The notes: generated by a model not told the origin, from the sequence alone. A stretch of 64,000 nucleotides of DNA from Puia sp. (GCA_031292515.1 JARLGZ010000054.1:124001-188000); one strand, 5' to 3'; positions 1 through 8,315 are shown, counted from the stretch's first letter. Numbers and translations are program-made.

Positions 1-367
1 GATCAGCGAAACCGCTTTCTTTGTGAAAGACGTGATCGGGCCGAAGGGTTCGGTTTCCATTGTCGCGAAGGATGCCGGCGGAACGGGGAAATCCGATTCC
101 GTGGAATCGCATACCAAGACCGAATCGATCCGGTTCCACCATGCCGATCTCGATAAAAAGGATCAATTCACCCGACCCGACGAATGGATCAACCTCCAGG
201 ATGAGCCCGACCACCAGGAACTCTGCAACCGCGAGCAACGCTATTTCCTGCGATCCATACAGGAAGACATAGACCTGACAGATCATGTCCAGGATGCCGT
301 CAACAGCCTGCGGATCGCCTTTGCCTGTGATGAGTCGGTAAGGACGGGGGAGGTGGTAAAACTCTGA
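1..367 (+). CDS. Gfo/Idh/MocA family oxidoreductase, C-terminal part
   Basis: The gene runs off the left edge; the frame begins at base 2 and ends with TGA at 365-367, giving about 121 C-terminal residues. The closing block YFLRSIQEDIDLTDHVQDA, then NSLRIAFACDESVRTG, is the usual end of the substrate domain of Gfo/Idh/MocA NAD(P)-dependent sugar or inositol oxidoreductases. The Rossmann domain with the cofactor site lies outside the window, so cofactor and substrate cannot be judged. The visible protein is charged and soluble with no membrane segment. The opposite strand is also open here, but its translation looks like a shadow. The family call is fairly firm; substrate unknown. Confidence 0.75.
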   Translation, partial: ISETAFFVKDVIGPKGSVSIVAKDAGGTGKSDSVESHTKTESIRFHHADLDKKDQFTRPDEWINLQDEPDHQELCNREQRYFLRSIQEDIDLTDHVQDAVNSLRIAFACDESVRTGEVVKL

Positions 368-440
368 TATTTCGTCTTGCAAGCTTTTCAGCCACCTCGC
401 TCCTGAACCCATAGACTTTCTATGACGCTTTGAAAAATAT

Positions 441-492
441 TTTCGTAACTTAAAAGTTACTTATATATTTGGGTAACCTTAAAGTTACGAAA
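441..492. promoter_or_regulatory. double inverted-repeat operator over a TAnnTTTG promoter
   Basis: Two similar palindromes flank the promoter. GTAACTT-AA-AAGTTAC at 445-460 is perfect, and GTAACCT-TA-AAGTTAC at 473-488 has one mismatch; their centres are 28 bp apart. The outer edges also form a perfect 11-bp inverted repeat, TTTCGTAACTT at 441-451 against AAGTTACGAAA at 482-492. A Bacteroidota -7 element, TATATTTG, lies at 464-471 between them. The second palindrome would cover the transcription start, as expected for a repressor pair. The regulator is not identifiable here. Confidence 0.7.
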
Positions 493-496
493 ATAT

Positions 497-874
497 ATGA
501 CAGCAATCAAAACGGCAATGACGACGCAGCAGGTAGCCATGCGTTTCAATGAACTTGCACAGCAGGAGAAATGGTTCGACATACAGGATGAGCTTTTTGC
601 CGATAATGTAAAAAGCATCGATCCGCCAGGCTCTCCCTATTTCGGTTTTGCGGAAGGCAAAGCCGCCGTTCGCAAAAAAGGGGAAGATTTTGTAAAAAAG
701 ATCGAAGGCGCCCACAGGATGTATACGTCCGAACCCCTTGTAGCCGGCAATCATTTTACGGTGGCAAGAGAGAAAGATATCACCGTGGCGGGATTCGGAA
801 GAATAGAGATCAGGGAGATCATGCTGTATGAAGTGAAAGAAGGGCAGATCGTATTGGAACAGTTCTTCTATTAG
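497..874 (+). CDS. SnoaL/NTF2-like domain protein
   Basis: A 125-residue soluble protein of the size of a single NTF2-like (SnoaL) cone fold. The N-terminal helix pattern (VAMRFNELAQQEKWFDIQDELF), followed by a beta-rich half ending in EIREIMLYEVKEGQIVLEQFFY, fits this superfamily. Such folds serve as small isomerases, hydrolases or ligand binders, and no specific reaction can be read from the sequence. The ATG at 497 lies only 8 bases after the operator; a second ATG at 518 would also leave a full domain. The strong operator suggests it is induced by a ligand. Confidence 0.75.
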   Translation: MTAIKTAMTTQQVAMRFNELAQQEKWFDIQDELFADNVKSIDPPGSPYFGFAEGKAAVRKKGEDFVKKIEGAHRMYTSEPLVAGNHFTVAREKDITVAGFGRIEIREIMLYEVKEGQIVLEQFFY

Positions 875-903
875 CTGGTGCCGGCAGTTACAGAAAAATG
901 GAT

Positions 904-953
904 AATAGCGGCAGCTATCCGGACAAAAGCCAGGAAGCCGGCCGCTATTTTAT
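904..953 (+). terminator. possible terminator behind the SnoaL-like gene
   Basis: A perfect 9-bp inverted repeat, AATAGCGGC at 904-912 and GCCGCTATT at 941-949, is followed by TTTATCG. The loop is long (28 bases) and the T tract short, so efficiency is doubtful. Confidence 0.45.
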
Positions 954-1033
954 CGAATTTATCGAACCTCGTTATAGCTATCCTTATATCTATCCGGACA
1001 GGAACCCATATCCGGATCGGCGCCTGGGAGGGT

Positions 1034-1513
1034 TTATCTTGTGATGGGCAGTTTCTCCTCTTCCGTCAATTTCCCGTTCATGGAGAAATGCAACCGGGAT
1101 ACCTCCCACTGTCCTTCCGTGTAGTTGTAGATCCTGCGGACATCCATGGTCACCGCCGGCCCCGAATGGCTCTCCGTTTCCCATATCTTGTCGACAATCC
1201 AGTTGGAATAAGAGCATTTTCTGAAGCCCTGCCTGATTTCATCGGGGAGATTTCTTTTACCCCTGATAAATGTTTCGGTTTTGATCCAGTCTCCGTTAGG
1301 GGAGTAATAAGCGGTGGAACGATTGCCGTCCTGCGTGAACGATGCGATATATTCATCCTTGCGCTCTTCCCATTTTCTCAGTTTCCCGGCGGGAAACCGG
1401 TTTGCAAATGCTTGTGATACTTGCTGGGGAACATTGATGGGGCCGTCTTTCTGGGCCATTATATCTTTTGTCAGAACTACTGACATTACGAAAATAAGCA
1501 ACAGATTTTTCAT
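1034..1513 (-). CDS. small exported PepSY/BLIP-like protein
   Basis: A 159-residue protein with an N-terminal signal peptide (MKNLLLIFVMSVVL, with a probable cut after IMAQ). The rest matches the pattern of Bacteroidota periplasmic PepSY-like, beta-lactamase-inhibitor-like proteins: a QAFANRFPAGKLRKWEE helix, then strands with alternating aromatics such as YIASFTQDGNRSTAYYSPNGDWIKTET, which suggests two tandem small alpha/beta repeats. The function of the family is not established. It stands alone on the minus strand with no clear partner. Confidence 0.65.
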   Translation of the reverse strand: MKNLLLIFVMSVVLTKDIMAQKDGPINVPQQVSQAFANRFPAGKLRKWEERKDEYIASFTQDGNRSTAYYSPNGDWIKTETFIRGKRNLPDEIRQGFRKCSYSNWIVDKIWETESHSGPAVTMDVRRIYNYTEGQWEVSRLHFSMNGKLTEEEKLPITR

Positions 1514-1739
1514 GTTACACTTTTTGAGAGAATCACCTTGGAAGAGTCCTCTTCCGCAGTAAAGGATTAAATAAAAAGGATTAAATAAGTTTTGATGCGG
1601 ATGCCCGGCGGCCCTGCCGTGCGGGGAACAAAAATTCGCCGTGACGCGTCGCCATACGGTGCAGAATTGTCATTCCGGTCATCGATGATGATGAGAATAG
1701 CATGATCCGGTATTCGGCAGGATCATGCAAAGGAGCCAA

Positions 1740-2129
1740 TCAGGCACAGGGAGGTCCCCGAAGAATGTTGATGGACGGGCCGGAGGAAGAGTAAACAAAA
1801 TCGGAAGAACAGGATACCATCCTGTCGATAGCATAAAATCTTAAAGCCGCAGGGCAGGAGAAGCTGTGTTGGCAGAAGACCTGCATCCTGAAACGCTTAT
1901 CGACGCTAAGATGATTAGGCGTCAGGTGCCAGCCCTGATAATCAGCGGAATGGCCCGGTGTATGCGCGCGAAAATGGCTGTCAGCCGGGATATCGTGAAC
2001 GCTGCTATAAACAAAGAAATTGGCGACAGTATAATACCGGGATTGGAAAAAGGGAGCAAAAAGAACCAGGTGGCTGATAAACAACATCAGCCTGAAGGCA
2101 TAATTCCTATTTTTTTTTACTGGGGCCAT
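1740..2129 (-). CDS. small exported protein of unknown function
   Basis: A 129-residue ORF starting MAPVKKNRNYAFRLML with one hydrophobic segment (about residues 12-30) that can serve as signal or anchor. It contains HLSVDKRF in the middle and ends in ILRGPPCA, and is rich in His, Phe and Ser. From memory, short Bacteroidota secreted proteins share a DKRF-like core and an LRGPP-type end, but this was not checked. The opposite strand carries a shorter ORF with no recognisable features. No function can be assigned. Confidence 0.5.
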   Translation of the reverse strand: MAPVKKNRNYAFRLMLFISHLVLFAPFFQSRYYTVANFFVYSSVHDIPADSHFRAHTPGHSADYQGWHLTPNHLSVDKRFRMQVFCQHSFSCPAALRFYAIDRMVSCSSDFVYSSSGPSINILRGPPCA

Positions 2130-2332
2130 CTCGAATAGAATACTAAGGTAGGAAGTAATCGTGAAAAAGTGTGTAAGTCGGGATGTTTTATGATCGGCCG
2201 TTCAGCAGAGTAGGCCGGGCACGTACCGTCCCTCCGTCTGGCCGGAACCGCTTGTTTTAACTATTTAATTATCAATCCTTATACCCTGGATAAGAGGAGA
2301 CTCGCAGAGAAAATCGGAAAGTACCCGGCTAG

Positions 2333-3142
2333 TTACCTATGAATTAGCAGCTCCGTCGGCGCGTAACCGAAGTGTTTTTTAAATACGTAAGAGAAGTGCG
2401 ATAGATTTTCAAATCCTACTTCGTAGCAAACGTCAATGGGCTTCTTTTTCTTTTCCGCTAACTGGTAGTGTGCCAGTTCCAACCGCTTTAGTGTAAGCCA
2501 GCGTTGAGGCGTAGTATCAAATGTTTTTTTAAAATCTCTTTTGAATGTTGTCAGGCTTCTCCCCGTCAGATACCCAAATTTCTCCATCGGCAGATTGAAC
2601 ATAAAGTTCTTTTCCATGTAGTCCGCTAAATTAATTTTCCCAGGCTCTTCAAAATTCGCCAGCACATTGTCAATTTCTTTATCGATAGTTCTGAGAATAC
2701 TAATGGCTTCGGTGATTTTGAGAGCGGCTATATCTTCCGGAAGACCTTTCATATCGAAGTAAGGTATCAGTGAAGCCAGGCAACTTTCAAGTAAAGGATG
2801 ATTATTGAAACGGTAGATTTTCTGAGACTTCAAAACCTTTGGTGTGATGTCACGGTTAGCATAAAAACTCCTGAGCCTTTCTGCAGAAAGGTGCATCACA
2901 ACTGTTTTGTGCGGTTGACCGTCTTTTGGGTAATTGACGATGGTAGCTAATTGATTTCTTGGGATTAAAAATATATCCCCTTTTTTGAAAATATAAGTGG
3001 CATCTGCCTGCACAATTTTTGTTTCACCGGAAATGAACCATACCAGCATGTGATGTTCGAACATGATGTCTGACTTGAAAAACTTGTCCTCGTAACTGGA
3101 AAGTTTTATGTCTTCGGTTATATATTCAGCCATGTACTCCAT
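2333..3142 (-). CDS. AraC family transcriptional regulator
   Basis: About 270 residues with an N-terminal cupin-like sensing part and a C-terminal AraC double helix-turn-helix. The latter is visible as the RSLTTFKRDFKKTF recognition segment and the PIDVCYEVGFENLSHFSYVF motif followed by KKHFGYAPTE. The ORF is open further up to 3205, but those extra residues are unlike the family. ATG at 3142 (MEYMAEY) or the next ATG at 3133 is more likely, since AGGAG lies just upstream on the minus strand. The NTF2-like and SDR genes lie upstream on the same strand, so it may control them. Confidence 0.88.
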   Translation of the reverse strand: MEYMAEYITEDIKLSSYEDKFFKSDIMFEHHMLVWFISGETKIVQADATYIFKKGDIFLIPRNQLATIVNYPKDGQPHKTVVMHLSAERLRSFYANRDITPKVLKSQKIYRFNNHPLLESCLASLIPYFDMKGLPEDIAALKITEAISILRTIDKEIDNVLANFEEPGKINLADYMEKNFMFNLPMEKFGYLTGRSLTTFKRDFKKTFDTTPQRWLTLKRLELAHYQLAEKKKKPIDVCYEVGFENLSHFSYVFKKHFGYAPTELLIHR

Positions 3143-3284
3143 GCTCCTTTTTTCCTTTTTCTTAATAGAGAAAATATGAATGCAAAAATAGAAATTATCA
3201 TACACTTTACTTTGTTTAAAAGGCCGTTTTAACGCAGTTTTCTTTATGATGCATTTTTGGGGTAACCCGCATGGCTTGCTGTCT

Positions 3285-3728
3285 TTAATTGGTTGCTAAA
3301 TCTTTTAATCCGTTTGGTAAAAATGCCCGGGCGAAGGTTACGGTATTCAGAAACTCCCTGTGGCTGATTATCTTTCCGTCTTTTATTGTAATGTGTCCGA
3401 CATATAATTGCTTATAGCTTCTTCCATTTACCAATACTGCTTCACTCTCATACTCGGCTATGACTTCCCGAGGCGTTTCCAAAATGATTTTAAGGCTGGT
3501 AAAATGAAAATCCGGTGCGTTTTGTAATAATCCCCGCATAGTGGCTTCGATGGCAGCTTTACCTGAAATTTTTGAAGCCATTCCAAACGATTCCACGTAT
3601 GGTGCATCGATATAACCGTCTTCGGCAAAAAAAGCGGCTACTGTTTTTGGGTTGCCGGCATTTACACTGGCCAGATATTCTTTAAATATGACAGAAGGGG
3701 ATTTTGTTCCGGGATTCATGTTTTCCAT
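3285..3728 (-). CDS. NTF2-like (SnoaL/DUF4440 type) protein
   Basis: A 147-residue soluble protein with the standard opening of ketosteroid-isomerase-like folds: FKEYLASVNAGNPKTVAAFF, then an acidic EDGYIDAPYVES loop, and a closing block (YVGHITIKDGKIISHREFLN). This fold binds small hydrophobic ligands, and the substrate is unknown. It lies 94 bases downstream of the SDR gene on the same strand and 142 bases before the AraC gene. The three may form one transcription unit for metabolism of a ketone or aromatic compound (inference). Confidence 0.8.
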   Translation of the reverse strand: MENMNPGTKSPSVIFKEYLASVNAGNPKTVAAFFAEDGYIDAPYVESFGMASKISGKAAIEATMRGLLQNAPDFHFTSLKIILETPREVIAEYESEAVLVNGRSYKQLYVGHITIKDGKIISHREFLNTVTFARAFLPNGLKDLATN

Positions 3729-3822
3729 TGTTTTTGTTTTTGTAGTTGTTACGGATGTAAAATTTTATTTCTTTTAAGGAGGCGATGTTGTTTTTAGATG
3801 GATTGGCCGCCTTACTTGCTGG

Positions 3823-4818
3823 TTAATCGATGTTAAAGGTGATGCCTGTCATTTCTTCGCTCGATTTCCACAGTCGTTTCGCATTGCTTTCATCCAATGA
3901 ATAAGATTTTACCCCGCCTGACATGGAAGCATCGGAAGACAATACGGCAACATCTGCATCTTCACAATACACGCCCCCGATATTGTCGAGTAGCGGACTG
4001 GTGGCACACCATACCGAAGTAGCCGCGCCTTGTGGTATTGTTTTCAATGATGCCGCAACTTCCGGCAACAGGTTGCCATCGGCATCGAAAAATCCCATTT
4101 TCTGAAACAGCTCCAATGAAGCGTCTCTCGCTAATTCAGTTCCTCCGATATTCCCGGGATGTAAGGAAGAAGCTCTGACATGGTATGATTTGGCACGATT
4201 GTCAAGTTCAAGAGAAAACAGGTTAACAGCAGTTTTTGACTGTCCATAAGCTTGAAGCGTTTCGTATTCTCTATTGACGAAATTAGGGTCATCAAAATGG
4301 AAGGGAGCGAACTGATGCCCGGATGAAGAAACATTTACCACCCTCGCACCGTTAGCCTTTTGAAGAGCCCCCCACAACCTTGCCGTAAGCCGGAATTGAG
4401 CTAAGTAATTGGTCGCTAATTGCGATTCAATGCCACGGCTATTCCTACGAAGGGGCACCCACATAATACCCGCATTGTTGATAAGAATATGAAGGGGGCT
4501 TCCTGAAGCAAGAAACTTTTCCGCAAATGCGTCTATAGAGTCGGGATTCATTAAGTCCATGGGAGCTATTTCTACATTGGCTGTTCCCTGGAAATTTTTC
4601 TTTGCTTTTTCGGTGTCACGTGCAGGAACAAGGACTGTTGCACCGGCTGCAGCCAGGGTCCTGGTTGTTTCAAGGCCAATCCCGGTGTTTCCTCCTGTTA
4701 TAATAGCAATTTTCCCTGTAAGGTCTATCCCTTTGATTACTTCGGCGGCCGTTGACGTGGCGCTGAATCCTGAACCTATTGGTTTTTGCAACGCGCCCTG
4801 ATAATTGTTCTGTTTCAT
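3823..4818 (-). CDS. short-chain dehydrogenase/reductase (retinol-dehydrogenase-like)
   Basis: A 331-residue SDR. The NAD(P)-binding motif TGGNTGIGLETTR lies near residue 37, the structural NNAGIM motif near residue 113, a catalytic serine in VVNVSSSGHQ, and the active-site YGQSK near residue 190. Its length and C-terminal extension place it with the larger retinol dehydrogenase/protochlorophyllide-reductase-like SDRs rather than the 250-residue classical type. It is first in a same-strand group with an NTF2-like gene and an AraC regulator. All catalytic residues appear intact; substrate unknown. Confidence 0.88.
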   Translation of the reverse strand: MKQNNYQGALQKPIGSGFSATSTAAEVIKGIDLTGKIAIITGGNTGIGLETTRTLAAAGATVLVPARDTEKAKKNFQGTANVEIAPMDLMNPDSIDAFAEKFLASGSPLHILINNAGIMWVPLRRNSRGIESQLATNYLAQFRLTARLWGALQKANGARVVNVSSSGHQFAPFHFDDPNFVNREYETLQAYGQSKTAVNLFSLELDNRAKSYHVRASSLHPGNIGGTELARDASLELFQKMGFFDADGNLLPEVAASLKTIPQGAATSVWCATSPLLDNIGGVYCEDADVAVLSSDASMSGGVKSYSLDESNAKRLWKSSEEMTGITFNID

Positions 4819-4874
4819 GTTATAATTGTTTTTACAGAAACAAAATTAGGACGCGTCAAAACACCTGGCTTTGC

Positions 4875-5271
4875 TCAGAAGGCCGGATTTGCTTTGTTTA
4901 AAGGGCTACAAGTTGTCGACCTTATAAACGGCCGATTGAAAATGCCTCCGGCCCACGCTCCGCTCTGCGCATGATCCACCTTTTTCTTTACCCGTTCATA
5001 TTCCGCCGGTTCCAGAGCATTCCTACTCATTTCCAGCAACTTCCTGAACTCGTCGCCTGAATCTCATCTGTAAAGGGTATCCCAAATTTTTCCCGATACT
5101 TGTTATGCACCTGGTTGATATTGAGCGTATCGATTTCCATTGTGGTGAACTGTTCGCCGGAATCTACGCATCGATAACAATGTATAATATTTCAAACGGC
5201 TCCTTCCGGTACTCCAGGATCCTGGACTCCTTTTTTAATTCGGCGTTACCACCAGAAAAGGGACTTTTCAT
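4875..5271 (-). pseudogene. decayed MqsA/YgiT-type antitoxin
   Basis: Reading the minus strand from ATG at 5271 gives MKSPFSGGNAELKKESRILE followed by YRKEPFEILY, the typical start of Bacteroidota MqsA-family antitoxins. An in-frame stop follows quickly. Homology continues in a second frame (GEQFTTMEIDTLNINQVHNK, then YREKFGIPFTDEI) and again in a third (DEFRKLLEMSRNALEPAEYE), ending with TGA at 4875. Between the second and third pieces the helix-turn-helix part expected in this family is missing. The gene therefore has at least two frameshifts and an internal deletion and cannot make a DNA-binding antitoxin. The family is recalled, not searched. Confidence 0.7.
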
Positions 5272-5274
5272 AGC

Positions 5275-5430
5275 CTATTTTTTTGAAGATTTCATCGGAT
5301 GTTCTGCAACATGAAATGAAATACAAATGACCTGTGCTCCTGTAAATCCAAGTGCAATTTTTATATATGCTTCCTGTCCTTTTATTGTCTTTCCAAAAAT
5401 CCACCTATCTGCTCCACCGTATAAAGTTTC
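5275..5430 (-). pseudogene. 3' remnant of MqsR-type toxin
   Basis: Immediately upstream of the antitoxin remnant, with its TAG at 5275-5277 only 3 bases before the antitoxin ATG, the minus strand reads ETLYGGADRWIFGKTIKGQE, then AYIKIALGFTGAQVICISF and HVAEHPMKSSKK. This is the C-terminal half of Bacteroidota MqsR-like mRNA interferases (the GGADxWIFGK and VICISFHxAEHPM blocks). Upstream codons hold stops and no start, so the N-terminal half is lost. The toxin-then-antitoxin order fits mqsRA operons. Confidence 0.65.
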
Positions 5431-5525
5431 CTAACTTGGTTTATATCATATCACGGCTGACAATCACTGGTGAATAGGGGGAGCTTTCTGCAATAATTAG
5501 CCCGAATTGAAAAGATCCGGAAAAA

Positions 5526-5557
5526 AACCCGCATTAAATATACGTCTGATGCAGGTT
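5526..5557 (-). terminator. rho-independent terminator
   Basis: AACCCGCAT at 5526-5534 pairs with ATGCAGGTT at 5549-5557 (one G-T pair). On the minus strand the hairpin is followed by a run of seven T. It lies downstream of the TetR-hydrolase operon and would end it. The surrounding stretch from 5440 to 5788 has no gene that I can support. Confidence 0.6.
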
Positions 5558-5788
5558 TCGTTCGTTTTTACACTTTTTTAATTAGTGTGGAGAGCTCCCC
5601 GGTCTGGACATAATTCGAACCAATTGGAGGAACAATTGAAGATATTAAACGATTTACAAGTTGCTTAAGCATTTTTTAGATTCCTATAAGACTACAAAGT
5701 CGCTTTACGAAAGTAGAGCGGCCTTGTAGCTAAGGTATTGCGGTTAAATTAAAAATCAGAATTTATGATGTTTTGTTGATCCAGAAGT

Positions 5789-6691
5789 TCATTTTTTGAT
5801 TTCCATCAAAAATGTTTTAATGATGTCTATCAGTTCATCGGGCTTTTCTGATTGGAGAAAGTGCCCGCACTTTTCAATTTCGCGAAGCTTAAGATATGTT
5901 GTTAAAGTCGGTAAGATGTCTTTGATCATTTGATATCCTGATCCACCGATGCCCAAAACAGGGACTTCAATCTTTTTAAAATGTTTGTTGTCCTCAATGT
6001 CTGCAGCAAAAGCTTTATACCAACCATTAGAAGCGCGAATGCCAGATGCAGTATTATAGGTCCTTGCATAAACAGAGCGGTCAAAAGCATTTACAGCATC
6101 ACGTTTGATTGATAGCCCGTCAAAAATTGCGTCGAGAACAAAAGAAATTCTTCCCTGAAGTATTTTTTCCGGCAACTTGCTTACTTGGTTAAACGCTAGC
6201 CACCACGGATAGAACATTCCGGGAACGGGAAGCATTGGCAATTTGTATAGGGATTCATCTACAGGAGGAGTATCCATGATGATTAAACTGGCAGTCAATT
6301 CAGGGTATAATGCTGCGAAACTATAAGCGATTCCAGCGCCAATGTCATGTCCAGCAATATGTATTTTTCCTAAATTTAATTTTATGACCATTTCCGCCAC
6401 GTCGGAGGCCATTTCTTTTTTGCGATAACCGGCTTCAGGCGTAGATGAAATTCCCATTCCACGAATGTCCAGACTGATTACATAATAATGTTTAGCCAGT
6501 TCCGGCATGATTTTATGGTAAGACCACCATGTTTCAGGCCATCCTGGCAAAAGAATCAATGGCTCACCTTGTCCTCCCTCAACGTAATGCAGAGTAATGC
6601 CGTTTACCTGGATTTCTTTGCTTTTAAAAGAACCAAGGCTTTCCGCAAGTTCTTTATCATTGGGGATTTGTAAATTATCAATTTCATTCAT
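5789..6691 (-). CDS. alpha/beta hydrolase, epoxide-hydrolase-like
   Basis: About 300 residues. The ATG at 6691 (MNEIDNLQIPND) is preferred over 6748, because the upstream start would run into the TetR gene. The order of motifs is that of epoxide hydrolases and haloalkane dehalogenases: oxyanion motif LLPGWPETWWSY, LDIRGMGISS, nucleophile elbow GHDIGAG with Asp as nucleophile, a lid region with paired aromatics (MFYPWWLAF), and a closing GHFLQSEKPDEL carrying the catalytic His. It probably hydrolyses an epoxide, ester or haloalkane. It lies 17 bases after the TetR stop, so the pair should be co-transcribed and TetR-controlled. Confidence 0.87.
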   Translation of the reverse strand: MNEIDNLQIPNDKELAESLGSFKSKEIQVNGITLHYVEGGQGEPLILLPGWPETWWSYHKIMPELAKHYYVISLDIRGMGISSTPEAGYRKKEMASDVAEMVIKLNLGKIHIAGHDIGAGIAYSFAALYPELTASLIIMDTPPVDESLYKLPMLPVPGMFYPWWLAFNQVSKLPEKILQGRISFVLDAIFDGLSIKRDAVNAFDRSVYARTYNTASGIRASNGWYKAFAADIEDNKHFKKIEVPVLGIGGSGYQMIKDILPTLTTYLKLREIEKCGHFLQSEKPDELIDIIKTFLMEIKK

Positions 6692-6708
6692 AGTCAACTT
6701 GTTTTTTA

Positions 6709-7272
6709 TTATAGAATTATGCCAATACTTCGGGCAAACGAATGCCATGCATATGGTTTGATATCATTAATATCGACATCACCGGATTCCATTGCAATAA
6801 TAGTCGTGCTGATCATCCCATCAAAAAGAAAAAAGACCCAATGAACAGTTATATCATTGTTAATAACTCCTTCTTTTTGCAGAGCAATAATGAGTTCACG
6901 CCACTTAACTTTTACATTGTTATTTAAATCGTCTTTGTCATGATCACTAAAAAGCTTAGGTTGCTCGCGCTGTTGTAAATTATTTAAAAAAGCAAATTTG
7001 TAATTGCAATCAATGCCAGCGTACAACATTCTTTCCAATTGTTTCAAGGGCTGCAGATCACTATTATAGGCAAGATTCATCGCTGCTTTACAAATCAGCA
7101 TCACTTCCTTTTTACACGCTAAAATAAGCTGATCACGATCTTTATAACGCCTGTATAAGGTTCTTCGATTTATACCGGCCCTGTCAGCGATGACATCTAA
7201 AGGCGCTGAGAAATCACCACTCAAAACTTCCATTGCTGCTTGTAATATTAGTTGATCGTTAATCATATTCAA
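6709..7272 (-). CDS. TetR family transcriptional regulator
   Basis: 187 residues with an N-terminal TetR helix-turn-helix: PLDVIADRAGINRRTLYRRY around residues 24-43, followed by KDRDQLILAC. The C-terminal ligand-binding half is helical and divergent. It is the first gene of a two-gene operon with the hydrolase, and a perfect 30-bp palindrome lies 5 bases upstream of its start, so autorepression and ligand-induced expression of the hydrolase are likely. Confidence 0.9.
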   Translation of the reverse strand: MNMINDQLILQAAMEVLSGDFSAPLDVIADRAGINRRTLYRRYKDRDQLILACKKEVMLICKAAMNLAYNSDLQPLKQLERMLYAGIDCNYKFAFLNNLQQREQPKLFSDHDKDDLNNNVKVKWRELIIALQKEGVINNDITVHWVFFLFDGMISTTIIAMESGDVDINDIKPYAWHSFARSIGIIL

Positions 7273-7277
7273 ATATA

Positions 7278-7307
7278 TTTAAATGTCTCAGATTTGAGAC
7301 ATTTAAA
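7278..7307. promoter_or_regulatory. palindromic operator of the TetR-hydrolase operon
   Basis: TTTAAATGTCTCA at 7278-7290 and TGAGACATTTAAA at 7295-7307 are perfect 13-bp arms around a 4-bp centre. It lies directly before the TetR ATG (7272) on the minus strand, the expected place for self-control. The remaining bases up to 7540 hold nothing I can name. Confidence 0.75.
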
Positions 7308-7544
7308 GGAATTAAAATCGGCTACACAGTATCCTTATTCCTAAACTGATAGCGGAACCAAATAATGCAGCATACTGACTTATGGATCTTGTAAAAGAGA
7401 AGTTTCGGTTTAAGAATGTTTAAAATCTATCCCCCTGCCGGGGAAAGTTTGTCGCTGATTATTAACGTTTTATGGATATTGTGTAATACAATGGGGAATA
7501 CGAGGGCTTACCAAATCTGCTTTCAGCCTGGGATATAATTTATT

Positions 7545-7552
7545 TATCTTTG
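7545..7552 (+). promoter_or_regulatory. TATCTTTG -7 promoter element
   Basis: This TAnnTTTG element stands 13 bases before the ATG at 7566 and gives a very short leader. It drives the two-gene GNAT-like unit. Confidence 0.6.
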
Positions 7553-7565
7553 CGCCTCGATTGTT

Positions 7566-8315
7566 ATGCAAATTATCGCCCAGCCATATACGTTTACCGC
7601 TGCTGACCGGCAACGGATTGAAGCCCTCGGCTATCGCATTGAAGGAATTCCGACCGACCGACAGCTTGAGAATTTCGTCCCGGCCCTTTTCCCCAACTTC
7701 GATCTGGCTGGCTTGCTGGAAATGGTTGACAAATTATTTGCGCCTACCACGCCTTTGGCCATTCAACGACGCATACAGTATAATATCCCCGCTGAGACCT
7801 TGCATTTCATCTTTCGAAACTCTACCGCCAATGAGGATGAAGCCGTAGCTTTCGATCGCGTAGTTCTTAGGCAAGGCGGAGAGCTTCTTATCAAACATAT
7901 GTATTGTCTGGTACCTCTACCCTACCAGGGCAAAGGTCTTATCAAACCGATTTTTCAAGCAAGTCTCCAACAGTACGTTAATATGGGCGTTTGGAAAATA
8001 ATGGTTCATGCTGGGCTGGGGGGCGGTGGTTATACCTGGGCGCGCCACGGCTTTGTTGCCGTTGAGCCAAACGAAGTGCAAACAATTTTGAACGATGCCT
8101 ATAATAAGCTGTCCGCCAATGAGATAACCCCCGTCGAGCGAATTTTTTCGAAATATTACAGCGACCATCCTGCAGGTGCGGAATTTCCCATGATCTTATG
8201 GGCAAGCCTTCCAGGCATGAAAGAGGTCCTCCGGGGGGCCGATTGGAACGGCAGCCTGGATTTGCACAATCCTGAACAATTTCGTAATTTTAGCAACTAT
8301 GTCTTCCGACCTTAA
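7566..8315 (+). CDS. GNAT-like protein of unknown target
   Basis: 249 residues, soluble, no signal peptide. The middle has the outline of the GNAT acetyltransferase fold: strand VAFDRVVLRQGGELLIKHMY, then the acetyl-CoA loop LPYQGKGLIKPIF (the Q/RxxGxG/A motif), a helix (QASLQQYVNMGV), strand WKIMVHAGL, and GGGYTWARHGF, which resembles the late GNAT strand and GF turn. About 90 N-terminal and 80 C-terminal residues are not recognised. It overlaps the next gene by 17 bases, so the two are coupled. Its accessory setting suggests a toxin or modifying enzyme with a partner, but this is inference. Confidence 0.7.
   Translation: MQIIAQPYTFTAADRQRIEALGYRIEGIPTDRQLENFVPALFPNFDLAGLLEMVDKLFAPTTPLAIQRRIQYNIPAETLHFIFRNSTANEDEAVAFDRVVLRQGGELLIKHMYCLVPLPYQGKGLIKPIFQASLQQYVNMGVWKIMVHAGLGGGGYTWARHGFVAVEPNEVQTILNDAYNKLSANEITPVERIFSKYYSDHPAGAEFPMILWASLPGMKEVLRGADWNGSLDLHNPEQFRNFSNYVFRP

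Noticed and set aside
23-367. Start of a small separate gene at GTG 23
   Set aside because: The frame is open to the window edge and the protein is the C-terminal part of a larger oxidoreductase.
5600-5640. GGTTCGAATT-like T-loop with CCGGGGAGCT suggesting a second tRNA end
   Set aside because: The five bases on each side of the loop do not pair, so there is no T stem.
5692-5729. Hairpin CTACAAAG...CCTTGTAG in the gap before the hydrolase stop
   Set aside because: No T run on either strand and one mismatch; no role can be supported.
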